Shown: positions 33,990 through 42,427 of the stretch, piece after piece
How positions within the stretch are numbered: the first letter of the stretch is position 1
Layout of the letters: each line of letters opens with the position of its first letter
DNA from: Crossiella cryophila
Lineage (GTDB): Bacteria > Actinomycetota > Actinomycetes > Mycobacteriales > Pseudonocardiaceae
Assembly (NCBI RefSeq): GCF_014204915.1
Contig: NZ_JACHMH010000001.1
Span: forward strand, 4,365,501-4,429,500
Direction: 5' to 3'
Length of the DNA: 64,000 nucleotides
The notes under the pieces: generated by a model
Told to the model about the DNA's origin: nothing
What the model saw: only the letters and a program-made list of their open reading frames with translations
Database searches by the model: none
Program-made: the position numbers and the translations under genes

Positions 33990-34876
33990 CCGCTGTCGGA
34001 TTCATCGGCCTGGGCATCATGGGCGCCCCGATGGCCGTCAACCTGGTGCGCGCGGGCCACCGGGTGATCGGCCACGACGTGTTCGGCACCGGACCGGCCC
34101 GGCTGGCCGAGGCCGGCGGGGAGACTGCGGACAGCATCGCCGAGGTGCTGGCCACCGCCGAGGTGCTGATCACCATGCTGCCGGACTCCCCGCAGGTGGA
34201 GCAGGTGGTCCTGGGTGCGGGCGGGGTGTTCGAGCATGCCAAGCCCGGACTGCTCTACGCCGACATGAGTTCCATCCGCCCCGAGACCTCCCGCCGGGTC
34301 GCCGAACTCGGTGCCACCGCGGGGATCCGGGTGCTCGACGCCCCGGTCAGCGGCGGCGAGAAGGGTGCGGTGGACGGCACGCTGTCCATCATGGCCGGCG
34401 GCGCGGCCGAGGACTTCGCCGCGGCCCGGCCGCTGTTCGAGGTCCTCGGCGGCACCATCGTCCACGTTGGACAGTCCGGCGCCGGGCAGACGGTGAAGGC
34501 GGCCAACCAGCTGGTGGTCGGCGGCACCTACGCGCTCATCGCCGAGGCCATCGTGCTGCTGGAAGCCGCGGGCGTGGACGCGGACCTCGGTCTGGACGTG
34601 CTCGCGGGCGGACTGGCCGGCAGCCGGATCCTGGAGATCAAACGCAAGTCCATGGTGGCCCGCGAGTTCGCCCCCGGCTTCCGGATCGACCTGCACCACA
34701 AGGACATGGGCATCGTGCTCGCCGAAGCGCGCGCCGCCGAGGTGGCCCTGCCGGTCACCGGGGTCACCGCGGCGCTGATCGCGGCGGCCCGAGGCCAGGG
34801 CTACGGCGCCCTGGACCACTCGGCTCTGTTGAAGGTGATCGAGAACCTCTCCGGACGAGGGAGCACCACGAGATGA
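33986..34876 (+). CDS. glxR: 2-hydroxy-3-oxopropionate (tartronate semialdehyde) reductase
   Basis: The product has 296 residues, beta-hydroxyacid dehydrogenase family. NAD(P) loop GFIGLGIMGAPMAVNLVRAG, substrate loop DAPVSGGEKGA near residue 117, and the catalytic Lys in GQTVKAANQL near 170. It reduces tartronate semialdehyde to glycerate. It overlaps hyi and gcl by four bases on each side, giving a tightly coupled three-gene glycerate pathway. Confidence 0.9.
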   Translation: MTAVGFIGLGIMGAPMAVNLVRAGHRVIGHDVFGTGPARLAEAGGETADSIAEVLATAEVLITMLPDSPQVEQVVLGAGGVFEHAKPGLLYADMSSIRPETSRRVAELGATAGIRVLDAPVSGGEKGAVDGTLSIMAGGAAEDFAAARPLFEVLGGTIVHVGQSGAGQTVKAANQLVVGGTYALIAEAIVLLEAAGVDADLGLDVLAGGLAGSRILEIKRKSMVAREFAPGFRIDLHHKDMGIVLAEARAAEVALPVTGVTAALIAAARGQGYGALDHSALLKVIENLSGRGSTTR

Positions 34877-36588
34877 AGAGCATTCCCTGCATGGAGGCCG
34901 TGGTCCGGGTGCTGGAGTCCGAGGGCGTGGACACCGTCTTCGGCATCCCCGGCGCCGCGATCCTCCCCCTCTACGCCGCGTTGCAGCACAGCACGATCCG
35001 GCACATCACCGTGCGGCACGAGGAAGGCGGCACGCACTCCGCCGACGGCTGGGCCAGGGTCACCGGCAACGTCGGGGTGTGCATCGGCACCTCCGGCCCT
35101 GCCGGCACCAACATGATCACCGGGTTGTACACCGCGCTCGCCGACTCCATCCCGATCATCTGCATCACCGGCCAGGCCGCGAAGTCCAAGCTGCACCAGG
35201 AATCCTTCCAGGCCGTGGACATCGTGGAGATCGCCAAACCGGTCACCAAGTGGGCGGTGCAGCTCAAGGAACCCGCCCAGGCGGCCTGGGTGTTCCGGGA
35301 GGCGTTCCGGATCGCCCGGTCCGGACGGCCGGGGCCGGTGCTGATCGACCTGCCCATCGATGTCCAAAGAGGACTGTGCAACTACGACCCCGCGCTGGAC
35401 GCGCCGCTGCCGGTGGAGGTGCCGCAGCCGAGGGCCGAACCGGTGCGCGCGGCCATCGAGATGCTCCTGGCAGCGCAGCGCCCGCTGATCCTGGCCGGTG
35501 GCGGGGTGATCGTGGGCGAGGCGGCCGACGAGCTGCGCGGGCTGGCCGAGCACCTGGGCATCCCGGTGCAGGTCACCCTGATGGGCAAGGGCGCCTTCCC
35601 GGAGGACCACGACCTGTTCGCCGGCATGGCCGGGTTGCAGACGCAGACCCGGTGGGGCAACGCGGCCTTCCTGGAAAGCGACTGCGTGCTGGCGATCGGC
35701 GCCCGCTTCGGCGACCGGCACACCGGCGACCTGGAGACCTACCGGCGCGGCCGCAAGTTCATCCACGTCGACATCGAGCCCACCCAGCTCGGCAAGGTCT
35801 TCGAACCCGACCTCGGCATCGTCGGCCACGCCCGCCCCACCCTGGCCGCGCTGGCCTACCACGCCAAGGAACGCACCCGGCCGCGCACACCGGGCGAGTG
35901 GCCCAAGCGGATCGCCGAACTCCGGGAGACCCTGCCCCGGCGGGACGACTTCGACGACGTGCCGATCAAACCGCCGAGGGTGTACCGGGAACTCAACGAG
36001 TTCTACCCGCCGGACACCACCTTCGTCACCGCGATCGGGCTCTACCAGATCTGGTCCGGCCAGTTCCAGCGCACCTACCTGCCGCGCCGCTACCTGGTCT
36101 GCGGCCAGGCCGGGCCGCTGGGCTGGGAGATCCCGGCCGCCATCGGCGTCAAGTGCGCGCACCCGGAGCGCACCGTGGTCGCGGTCTGCGGCGACTACTC
36201 CTTCCAGTTCCTGATGGAGGAGGTCGCGGTCGCCGCCCAGTACGAGATCCCGTTCGTCATCGTCATGATCAACAACGAGTACCTCGGCCTGATCCGCCAG
36301 GCCGAGATCCCCTACGACATGAACTTCGCCGTCGACCTGCACTACGGCAGCAACGGCATCGACCACGTCAAGGTGATGGACGCCTTCGGCTGCCCCGCGG
36401 TCCGGGTGGAGGAACCCGGCAAGATCCGGGAGGCCCTGGCCTGGGCCACCGAGGAGGCCGAGCGGGTGCGCAAGCCGGTGCTGGTGGAGGTCATGGTCGA
36501 ACGCGAGGCCAACGCGGCCATGGGCGCCTCTCTGGACGCGATCAAGGAGTTCGAGCCCGCGCCCGAACTGGCCCCGGCGGCCGACTGA
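34873..36588 (+). CDS. gcl: glyoxylate carboligase-like ThDP enzyme, with Glu at the usual Val position
   Basis: The product has 571 residues and is very like Gcl: VFGIPGAAILPLYAALQ, GVCIGTSGPAGTNMITGLY, DSIPIICITGQAAKSKLHQE and the ThDP motif GDYSFQFLMEE with VMINNEYLGL. Gcl joins two glyoxylates to tartronate semialdehyde and CO2, and it is known for having Val51 where other ThDP enzymes have the catalytic Glu. Here the stretch is VRHEEGGTH, so Glu50 takes that place. The operon with hyi and glxR still argues for glyoxylate carboligase. Confidence 0.85.
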   Translation: MKSIPCMEAVVRVLESEGVDTVFGIPGAAILPLYAALQHSTIRHITVRHEEGGTHSADGWARVTGNVGVCIGTSGPAGTNMITGLYTALADSIPIICITGQAAKSKLHQESFQAVDIVEIAKPVTKWAVQLKEPAQAAWVFREAFRIARSGRPGPVLIDLPIDVQRGLCNYDPALDAPLPVEVPQPRAEPVRAAIEMLLAAQRPLILAGGGVIVGEAADELRGLAEHLGIPVQVTLMGKGAFPEDHDLFAGMAGLQTQTRWGNAAFLESDCVLAIGARFGDRHTGDLETYRRGRKFIHVDIEPTQLGKVFEPDLGIVGHARPTLAALAYHAKERTRPRTPGEWPKRIAELRETLPRRDDFDDVPIKPPRVYRELNEFYPPDTTFVTAIGLYQIWSGQFQRTYLPRRYLVCGQAGPLGWEIPAAIGVKCAHPERTVVAVCGDYSFQFLMEEVAVAAQYEIPFVIVMINNEYLGLIRQAEIPYDMNFAVDLHYGSNGIDHVKVMDAFGCPAVRVEEPGKIREALAWATEEAERVRKPVLVEVMVEREANAAMGASLDAIKEFEPAPELAPAAD

Positions 36589-36598
36589 GGCAGCACCC

Positions 36599-37060
36599 TC
36601 AGCGCGGCGGTGTGCCCGCCGCGCCCCGCCCGGCCCCCGTCGCACCGAAGCCCGCTTCGGCCGCGGCGGGGGCCGGGCCGTCGCCCGCGGCGATCCGGGC
36701 GTCGTAACGCCGGTGCTCCGCCATGATCCGCGGCATCCGCCGCTCCACCCAGTCGACCAGGCCGCTGAGCAGCTCCGCCGCCTCCCGCCCCGAGGCGGTG
36801 AGGCGGTACTCCACCCGCGGCGGCACCTCCGGGTAGGCCGTGCGCAGCACCAGCCCGTCGCGTTCCAGCGTCTGCAGCGTCTGGGCGAGGACCTTCTCGC
36901 TGACCCCGTTCACCCGCCGCCGCAGTTCGCTGAAGCGGTAGGTCCGCTCGCGCAGCGCGGCCAGCGCGAGCACGCCCCAGCGACTGGTGAGGTGTTCCAG
37001 GACCAGGCGGGCCGGGCAGGCCGGATCGTAGGCGTCGAACCCCGTCGGCATGGTCACCAT
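36599..37060 (-). CDS. HxlR-family transcriptional regulator
   Basis: The product has 153 residues with the HxlR winged helix: CPARLVLEHLTSRWGVLALAALRE, YRFSELRRRVNGVSEKVLAQTLQTLERDGLV and the wing PPRVEYRLTASG. The C-terminal 30 residues are Ala/Gly-rich and disordered. HxlR regulators often control a divergent enzyme gene and respond to aldehydes or redox stress. The target is probably the SnoaL-like gene across a 110-base promoter region with a palindrome. Confidence 0.86.
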   Translation of the reverse strand: MVTMPTGFDAYDPACPARLVLEHLTSRWGVLALAALRERTYRFSELRRRVNGVSEKVLAQTLQTLERDGLVLRTAYPEVPPRVEYRLTASGREAAELLSGLVDWVERRMPRIMAEHRRYDARIAAGDGPAPAAAEAGFGATGAGRGAAGTPPR

Positions 37061-37079
37061 CGCGCCCCTTACTGACCTT

Positions 37080-37093
37080 GAAGTGCGTACTTC
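37080..37093. promoter_or_regulatory. probable HxlR operator
   Basis: GAAGTGCGTACTTC has perfect GAAGT/ACTTC arms around GCGT. It lies 20 bases from the hxlR-type start codon, in the divergent gap. HxlR-family proteins typically recognise such GTACTT-type palindromes; binding here is inferred. Confidence 0.45.
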
Positions 37094-37170
37094 TGCCCGG
37101 GAAAGGCCCTGCCTAGGTTAGGTCTCCTCCGGCCGCGAACCGTGCCGCCGCGTACCGACGGGAACGAAGA

Positions 37171-37551
37171 GTGTCCATTCAGGAGCGCAACAAGAAGATC
37201 GTGCTGGACTACTACCGGACCGCCTTCGGCGGCGATCCGGAGCGGGCGGTCGCCGAGCACTTCGGTCCGCACTACATCCAGCACAACCCGCAAGCCCAGG
37301 ACGGCCCTGAGGCGTTCATCGGCTTCGTCCGGCACCTGCGCGCCCAGTACCCGGAGCTGAGCCTGGACATCAAACGGGTGATCGCCGAGGGCGACCTGGT
37401 GGTCACCCACTCCCACCTGGTCCTGGCACCGGGCGCCCCCGGCCAGGCGCTGGCCGACTTCTTCCGGCTGGCCGAGGGCAAGGTCGTCGAGCACTGGGAC
37501 GTCATCCAGGACGTCCCGGTCACCTCGGCCAACCCCAACGGCATGTTCTGA
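37171..37551 (+). CDS. SnoaL-like (NTF2-fold) protein
   Basis: The product has 126 residues, one SnoaL/NTF2-like cone fold: NKKIVLDYYRTAFGGDPERAVAEHFGPHYIQHNPQAQDG at the start and ADFFRLAEGKVVEHWDVIQDVP near the end. Proteins with this exact pattern are common as small predicted ester cyclases or isomerase-like enzymes; the reaction is unknown. The start is a GTG. Divergent from the HxlR regulator. Confidence 0.8.
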   Translation: MSIQERNKKIVLDYYRTAFGGDPERAVAEHFGPHYIQHNPQAQDGPEAFIGFVRHLRAQYPELSLDIKRVIAEGDLVVTHSHLVLAPGAPGQALADFFRLAEGKVVEHWDVIQDVPVTSANPNGMF

Positions 37552-37557
37552 GTGCGG

Positions 37558-37605
37558 CCTCAGGCCCCCTTACCCCCGATTCCGGGCGGGTAAGGGGGCC
37601 TGAGG
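37558..37605 (+). terminator. long perfect hairpin after the SnoaL-like gene
   Basis: CCTCAGGCCCCCTTACCC (37558-37575) and its exact complement (37588-37605) form an 18-base stem with a 12-base loop, starting six bases after the stop codon. There is no strong T run, as is usual for actinobacterial terminators. Confidence 0.8.
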
Positions 37606-37720
37606 GGTCTTGGGTAAGGCATTCGGCGCCCAGATCGGGGGTGATCTTCCGACGCGGGCCGCCAGCCCTCAGCAGCAGTCTTCACCTCACAACGACACGA
37701 GTCGAACCGAGGAGAAGACG

Positions 37721-37918
37721 ATGATCACCTGGACTGACCAGGCACTGCGGGCCGAGATCGACTACCGGGCCGACCGCGCCCAGGCCGCGATGGGGCACGG
37801 CGACCGTAAGGAGCGGGTTGCCCGCCGCTGGCTCGGGCTGGTCCGCAAGGACGAGGCCGACACCCAGCCCGAAAAGGACCCCGAAGAGCCCTCAGAGGAG
37901 TACCGGACCGCAGCCTGA
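37721..37918 (+). CDS. small acidic/basic hypothetical protein (65 residues)
   Basis: The product reads MITWTDQALRAEIDYRADRAQ, then a basic middle (RKERVARRWLGLVRKD) and an acidic, Pro-rich tail. A GAGGAGAAG ribosome site precedes the ATG. No family is recognised. It ends 20 bases before the large LuxR regulator and may share its transcript. Such short proteins are frequent next to LAL regulators in actinomycetes, but no role is known to me. Confidence 0.6.
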   Translation: MITWTDQALRAEIDYRADRAQAAMGHGDRKERVARRWLGLVRKDEADTQPEKDPEEPSEEYRTAA

Positions 37919-37938
37919 ACAGGGAATTCGAGCCGAGA

Positions 37939-40914
37939 ATGTCGGACGGGTATGCCACGATTCAGGACGTGGCACGGTTGGGGTCAGGAATTCCGCTCGT
38001 CGCGCGGGGCGCGCAGTTGCGCCAGCTCCGCGCGGCGTTGCGGCAGGCGTCCAAGGGCGCGGCGAGCGCGGTGCTGGTGGCCGGGGACGCCGGGGTCGGC
38101 AAGTCCAGGCTGCTCGCCGAGCTGAGTGAGCTGGCCGCGGCCGAGGGCGCGCTGGTGCTCACCGGCCGCTGCCTGGACGTCGGCGAGGGCGGTCTGCCCT
38201 ACCTGCCGTTCGTGGAGGCCCTCGGCCTGCTCCGGGAGGGCCACCTGGACGCGCTGCGCGCGCACCCGGCGCTGGCCAAGCTGCTGCCCGAGGTGCTGCC
38301 CGAGCACGTGGTGCCCTTCGACCCGCGGCGCACCGAACTGGACATGAGCCAGCTGCAGATGTTCGACGCGGTGCACGCGCTGCTGGCCGAACTCGCCGCC
38401 GACCGCACCCTGGTGCTGGCCCTGGAGGACCTGCACTGGGCCGACGGCTCCACCCGGCACCTGCTCTCCTTCCTGCTCTCCCGGCTGCGCGCCGGGCGGC
38501 TGCTGGTGGTGGCCACCTACCGCAGCGACGACCTGCACCGCCGCCACCCGCTGCGCCCGCTGCTGGCCGAACTGGTCCGGCTGCCCGCGGTGGAACGCCT
38601 CGAACTGAGCCCGTTCACCAGCACCGACGCCCGCACCTTCGTCCGCCGCCTCTCCGACGGCACCATCGCCGAGGACAAGATCGCCCAGATCGCCGAGCGA
38701 TCCGAGGGCAACGCCTTCTTCGCCGAGGAGCTGATCGCCGCCTGCGCGGACCGGGACGACCGGGTGCCGATCGGCCTGGCCGATGTGCTGCTGGCCCGGA
38801 TCGAACGGCTCGCCCAGGCCACCCAGCAGATCATCCGGGTCGCCTCGGTCTCCGGCCGCCGGGTCACCGACGCCCGGCTGCGCACCGTCAGCGGCCTGCC
38901 CGACGCCGAGATCGAGGCCGCGCTGCGCGAGGCGGTCACCCACCACGTGCTGCTGTACAAGGACGACAACCACGCCTACGTCTTCCGGCACGCCCTGCTG
39001 CGCGAGGCCGTCTACGCCGACCTGCTGCCCGGCGAACGGGTCCGGCTGCACGCCGGGTACGCCCGGTTCCTGGCGGCCAAGGACGGCAAGCGCGGGGTGG
39101 CCGCCGAACTGGCCCACCACAGCCTGGAGAGCCACGCGCTGCCCCAGGCGCTGGCGGCCTCGGTCGCCGCCGCCAGGGAGGCCATGGAGGCCCGCGCGCC
39201 GGCCAAGGCGTTGCGGCACCTGGAACAGGCCATGAAGCTGTGGGGCGCGGTGCCCGATCCGGAGCAGGTCAGCGGCGGCGACGAGCTGCGGCTGGTGCAC
39301 AAGGCCATGTACACCGCCAGCCTGGCCGGGGAGGACGACCGGGCGCTGGCCTACGGGCGGACCGCGGTGCAGATGGCCGAGGAGATCGGCAACCCGGTGC
39401 GCTCGGCCGAGGTGCAGCGCAAGTACGTGCAGACCCTCCTGGCCCTGGAAGGCAAGCGGGACAAGGCGGTGCAGGTGATCGAACGCGCCTGGCAGCTGGT
39501 CGCCGACCAGCCCGCCAGCCCCACCAGGGCCTGGGTGCAGGCCATGCGGGCCAGGGTGGCGATGAGCGCGGACGAGCAGAGCTACGGACTGGCCCGCGAG
39601 TACGCCGATGGCGCCCTGGCCGACGCCAAGGCCAGCGGGTCGATCGGGGCCGAGATGGACGCGCTGACCTCGCTGTCGGTGATCCTGGAACGCGGCGGCC
39701 ACCCCGAGGAGGCGGTGCGCCGGCTGGGTGAGGCGGTGGACCGGGCCGCGGCCGCCGGCGCGCACAGCGTGGAGCTGCGGGCCTGGTTCAACCTGGCCGT
39801 CACCCACTACGAACGCGGCCTGCTCACCCAGGCCCTGGACGCCGCGGCCAGCGGCCGTCGCCGGGCCGGGGCCACCGGACTGGAGTGGAGCCCGTACGGC
39901 ACCGAACTGCGGGTGCTCAACATCCTGCTGCACTACGTGGCCGGGGACTGGGACGCCGCCACCGAGGCCGCCGACCAGGGCGTCTGCTCGGTGCCCGACA
40001 TCGCCAGCGCCCGGCTCACCGCGATCTCGCTGTTCACCCTGGTCGGCCGCGGCCAGTACGACACGGTCGCCGAACTGGTCGCCCGGCTGCGCCCGGAATG
40101 GCACAAGGACTGGGACATCGCGGTGATGGCCGCGGCCTGCGCCGCCGACGCCCAGCTGTGGCAGGGCCGCCCGGACAAGGCACTGGAATGGATCGACGAG
40201 GCGCTCTCGGTGGCCGAACGGCACCGCGAGCTGGCGGTGATCCGGATCGGCGCGCTCGGCCTGGCCGCGCACGCCGAACTGGCCGCCAAGGCCAGGCACA
40301 AGAAGGACGCCACCGCCGAGACCCGCCACCTGGACGCGGGGGAGCGGCTGCTCGCCCAGGTCCGCCGGGCCACCACCAGCGCCCGCCCGCGCAGCGGCGA
40401 ACTCGGCCCCGAGGGCCTGGCCTGGCTGGCCCGCGCCGAGGCCGAGGCGGCCAGGGTGCGCGCCGAGGACACCCCGGGGCACTGGCACCGGGTGGTCGAG
40501 GCCTTCGGCTACGGCCACACCTACGAACAGACCCTGGCCCGGCACCGCCTGGCCGCCGCCCAGCTCACCGCGGGCGACAAGCCAGCCGCCGAGGCCACCC
40601 TGACCCAGGCCGCCGAGGCCGCCGCGGCCATGGGCGCCACCCCACTCCAGGACGCCCTGGCCGCCCTGGCCCGCCGCGCCCGCCTCAACCTGGCCGCCCC
40701 GGCCACCGCCCGCGACACCATCGACCCGTTCACCCCACGTGAGCGCGCGGTGCTGTCGCTGGTCGCCAGGGGGCACACCAACCGGCAGGTGGGGGCGGAG
40801 CTGTACATCAGCGAGAAGACGGTCAGCGTGCACCTGAGCCGGGTGATGGCCAAACTCGGCGCGGCCAGCCGGACCGAGGCGGTCACCAAGGCCCACGAAC
40901 GCGCCCTGCTCTGA
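37939..40914 (+). CDS. large ATP-binding LuxR (LAL) regulator
   Basis: The product has 991 residues. N-terminal AAA-type ATPase with Walker A GDAGVGKS (49-56) and Walker B in LVLALEDLHWAD near 155. A long helical TPR-like middle follows (about 380-900). A C-terminal LuxR helix-turn-helix is at TPRERAVLSLVARGHTNRQV and ISEKTVSVHLSRVMAKL (about 930-980). LAL proteins such as MalT are large signal-integrating activators. No secondary-metabolite cluster adjoins it, and the genes that follow are unrelated, so its regulon is unknown. Confidence 0.9.
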   Translation: MSDGYATIQDVARLGSGIPLVARGAQLRQLRAALRQASKGAASAVLVAGDAGVGKSRLLAELSELAAAEGALVLTGRCLDVGEGGLPYLPFVEALGLLREGHLDALRAHPALAKLLPEVLPEHVVPFDPRRTELDMSQLQMFDAVHALLAELAADRTLVLALEDLHWADGSTRHLLSFLLSRLRAGRLLVVATYRSDDLHRRHPLRPLLAELVRLPAVERLELSPFTSTDARTFVRRLSDGTIAEDKIAQIAERSEGNAFFAEELIAACADRDDRVPIGLADVLLARIERLAQATQQIIRVASVSGRRVTDARLRTVSGLPDAEIEAALREAVTHHVLLYKDDNHAYVFRHALLREAVYADLLPGERVRLHAGYARFLAAKDGKRGVAAELAHHSLESHALPQALAASVAAAREAMEARAPAKALRHLEQAMKLWGAVPDPEQVSGGDELRLVHKAMYTASLAGEDDRALAYGRTAVQMAEEIGNPVRSAEVQRKYVQTLLALEGKRDKAVQVIERAWQLVADQPASPTRAWVQAMRARVAMSADEQSYGLAREYADGALADAKASGSIGAEMDALTSLSVILERGGHPEEAVRRLGEAVDRAAAAGAHSVELRAWFNLAVTHYERGLLTQALDAAASGRRRAGATGLEWSPYGTELRVLNILLHYVAGDWDAATEAADQGVCSVPDIASARLTAISLFTLVGRGQYDTVAELVARLRPEWHKDWDIAVMAAACAADAQLWQGRPDKALEWIDEALSVAERHRELAVIRIGALGLAAHAELAAKARHKKDATAETRHLDAGERLLAQVRRATTSARPRSGELGPEGLAWLARAEAEAARVRAEDTPGHWHRVVEAFGYGHTYEQTLARHRLAAAQLTAGDKPAAEATLTQAAEAAAAMGATPLQDALAALARRARLNLAAPATARDTIDPFTPRERAVLSLVARGHTNRQVGAELYISEKTVSVHLSRVMAKLGAASRTEAVTKAHERALL

Positions 40915-40948
40915 CCACCGGCCGCCGCCGATCATTACCATCGCAAGC

Positions 40949-41359
40949 ATGCGCGCCGTCTTCCCCGGCTCCTTCGACCCGGCCACGCAGGGACACCTCG
41001 ACGTGGCGCGCCGGGCCGCGGCCCTGTTCGACGAGGTCGTCCTGTGCGTGCTGACCAACCCGAAGAAGACCGGCAGGCTCCCCCTGGCCGGCCGGCTGGC
41101 CCTGCTGACCGAAATGACCGGCGACCTGGCCAACGTCACGGTGGACTCCAGCGCCGGCCGGTTGCTGGTCGACTACTGCCGCGACGCGGGCATCGGCGTG
41201 ATCGTGCGCGGCCTGCGCACCCAGGACGACCTGGCGCACGAGCTGCCGATGGCGCGGATGAACCGGCAGCTGAGCGGCATCGAGACCTTCTTCATCCCGG
41301 CCAGTCCCGAGCAGGCGTACATCTCCTCCACCCTCGTCTCGGCCATGGCCCAGCGGTAG
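40949..41359 (+). CDS. CoaD-like (phosphopantetheine adenylyltransferase family) protein, short C-terminus
   Basis: The product has 136 residues with the nucleotidyltransferase signatures of CoaD: AVFPGSFDPATQGHLDVARR at the N-terminus (with the T/HxGH-type motif), RLLVDYCRDAGIGVIVRGLR near 70 and AYISSTLVSAMAQR at the end. CoaD normally continues about 20 residues past the SSxxV segment. This protein stops there, so it is a shortened paralogue or a related adenylyltransferase with another substrate. A full-length coaD is expected elsewhere next to rpmF/rsmD. Confidence 0.78.
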   Translation: MRAVFPGSFDPATQGHLDVARRAAALFDEVVLCVLTNPKKTGRLPLAGRLALLTEMTGDLANVTVDSSAGRLLVDYCRDAGIGVIVRGLRTQDDLAHELPMARMNRQLSGIETFFIPASPEQAYISSTLVSAMAQR

Positions 41360-41365
41360 CGCCGG

Positions 41366-41764
41366 TCAGCGCAGCGAACCGGCCGCGTGCAACTCGTCGA
41401 AGATGATCTTGTCGACCGGTGCCACCCGCTCCCGGTCGGCATAACCCAGCCACACCACCTCGGCGATCTCGTTGCTGGCCACCGGGGTGCCCGCGTACTC
41501 CGCCGAGTAGCAGGTCATCCGCACCAGCACCCCCTCGGCCTGGCCGTGCGCCTGGGCTTCGAAGGTGCCCACGTGCACCGCGGTGTCCGCCGCGACCGCC
41601 ACGCCCAGCTCCTCGGCGATCTCCCTGACCAGGGTCTGCACGTCGGTCTCGCCGGGTTCGCGTTTGCCGCCGGGCAGGTAGTAGGCGTCCTTGCCGTGCG
41701 AGCGGGTGCTCAGGATGCGGCCGTCGGCCAGGTCGATCAGGGCGATCTTGTCGATGACGGTCAT
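41366..41764 (-). CDS. Nudix hydrolase
   Basis: The product has 132 residues with a complete Nudix box, GGKREPGETDVQTLVREIAEELGV (about 33-56), providing the metal-binding REIAEE. The substrate is a nucleoside diphosphate derivative that cannot be identified. It converges on the CoaD-like gene with a six-base gap. The ATG at 41764 agrees with the family N-terminus (MTVIDKIALIDL). Confidence 0.88.
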   Translation of the reverse strand: MTVIDKIALIDLADGRILSTRSHGKDAYYLPGGKREPGETDVQTLVREIAEELGVAVAADTAVHVGTFEAQAHGQAEGVLVRMTCYSAEYAGTPVASNEIAEVVWLGYADRERVAPVDKIIFDELHAAGSLR

Positions 41765-41829
41765 GCGGACATTCTCCGCCGCCCCAAATGCGCCCCGCGC
41801 GACCGGTCACCCCCTACCATGTCCGCGTG

Positions 41830-42375
41830 ATGCCGGAACTGGTGCGGAAGCTCGAACACTCCTTCGCCGCCTTCGACGAGGACAACGACGGCTACATCCA
41901 GCTCACCGACCTGGAGGAGCGCAGCAAGCGGTTCTGCGTGCGGTTCAACGAGACCGACTCGCCCAAGGGCATCGCCGCGCTGGACGGGATGCGGGAGCAC
42001 TGGCGGGCGCTGGTCGAGCTGACCGACACCGACAACGACGGCCAGATCAGCAAGGCCGAGTTCGTCGCCGCGGTGGGCGCCGCGCTGGCCGAGTCCGACT
42101 CCGGCTTCGACCGGGTGTTCCGCCCGGCGCTGGCCGCCGGGTTCGCGCTGGCCGACACCAACGACGACGGGCACATCGGGGTGGAGGAGTTCGTCGCCTT
42201 CATGTACCTGGCCGGGTTCTCCCTGGCCAAGGCGCCGCGGTTGTTCGCGCTGCTGGACGCCAACGGCGACGGCAAGGTCAGCGTGGACGAGTGGCTCACC
42301 GCGTTCAAGACCCACTACACCGAGGCCACCGCGGATCTCGACCTCCCGGCCAACGCCTTCTTCGGCAGCACCTGA
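41830..42375 (+). CDS. four-EF-hand calcium-binding protein (calerythrin-like)
   Basis: The product has 181 residues with four EF-hand loops: DEDNDGYIQLTD (16-27), DTDNDGQISKAEF, DTNDDGHIGVEEF and DANGDGKVSVDEW. All four keep Asp at positions 1, 3 and 5 (or Asn) and Gly at 6, so all could bind Ca2+. Length and spacing match calerythrin-type sarcoplasmic calcium-binding proteins of actinomycetes, thought to buffer Ca2+. No signal peptide. GTG three bases before the ATG is an alternative start. Confidence 0.9.
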   Translation: MPELVRKLEHSFAAFDEDNDGYIQLTDLEERSKRFCVRFNETDSPKGIAALDGMREHWRALVELTDTDNDGQISKAEFVAAVGAALAESDSGFDRVFRPALAAGFALADTNDDGHIGVEEFVAFMYLAGFSLAKAPRLFALLDANGDGKVSVDEWLTAFKTHYTEATADLDLPANAFFGST

Positions 42376-42427
42376 GAGATCGGTCGCATACACACCGTCC
42401 ACACGCGACCCTCATTACGATCGACCG

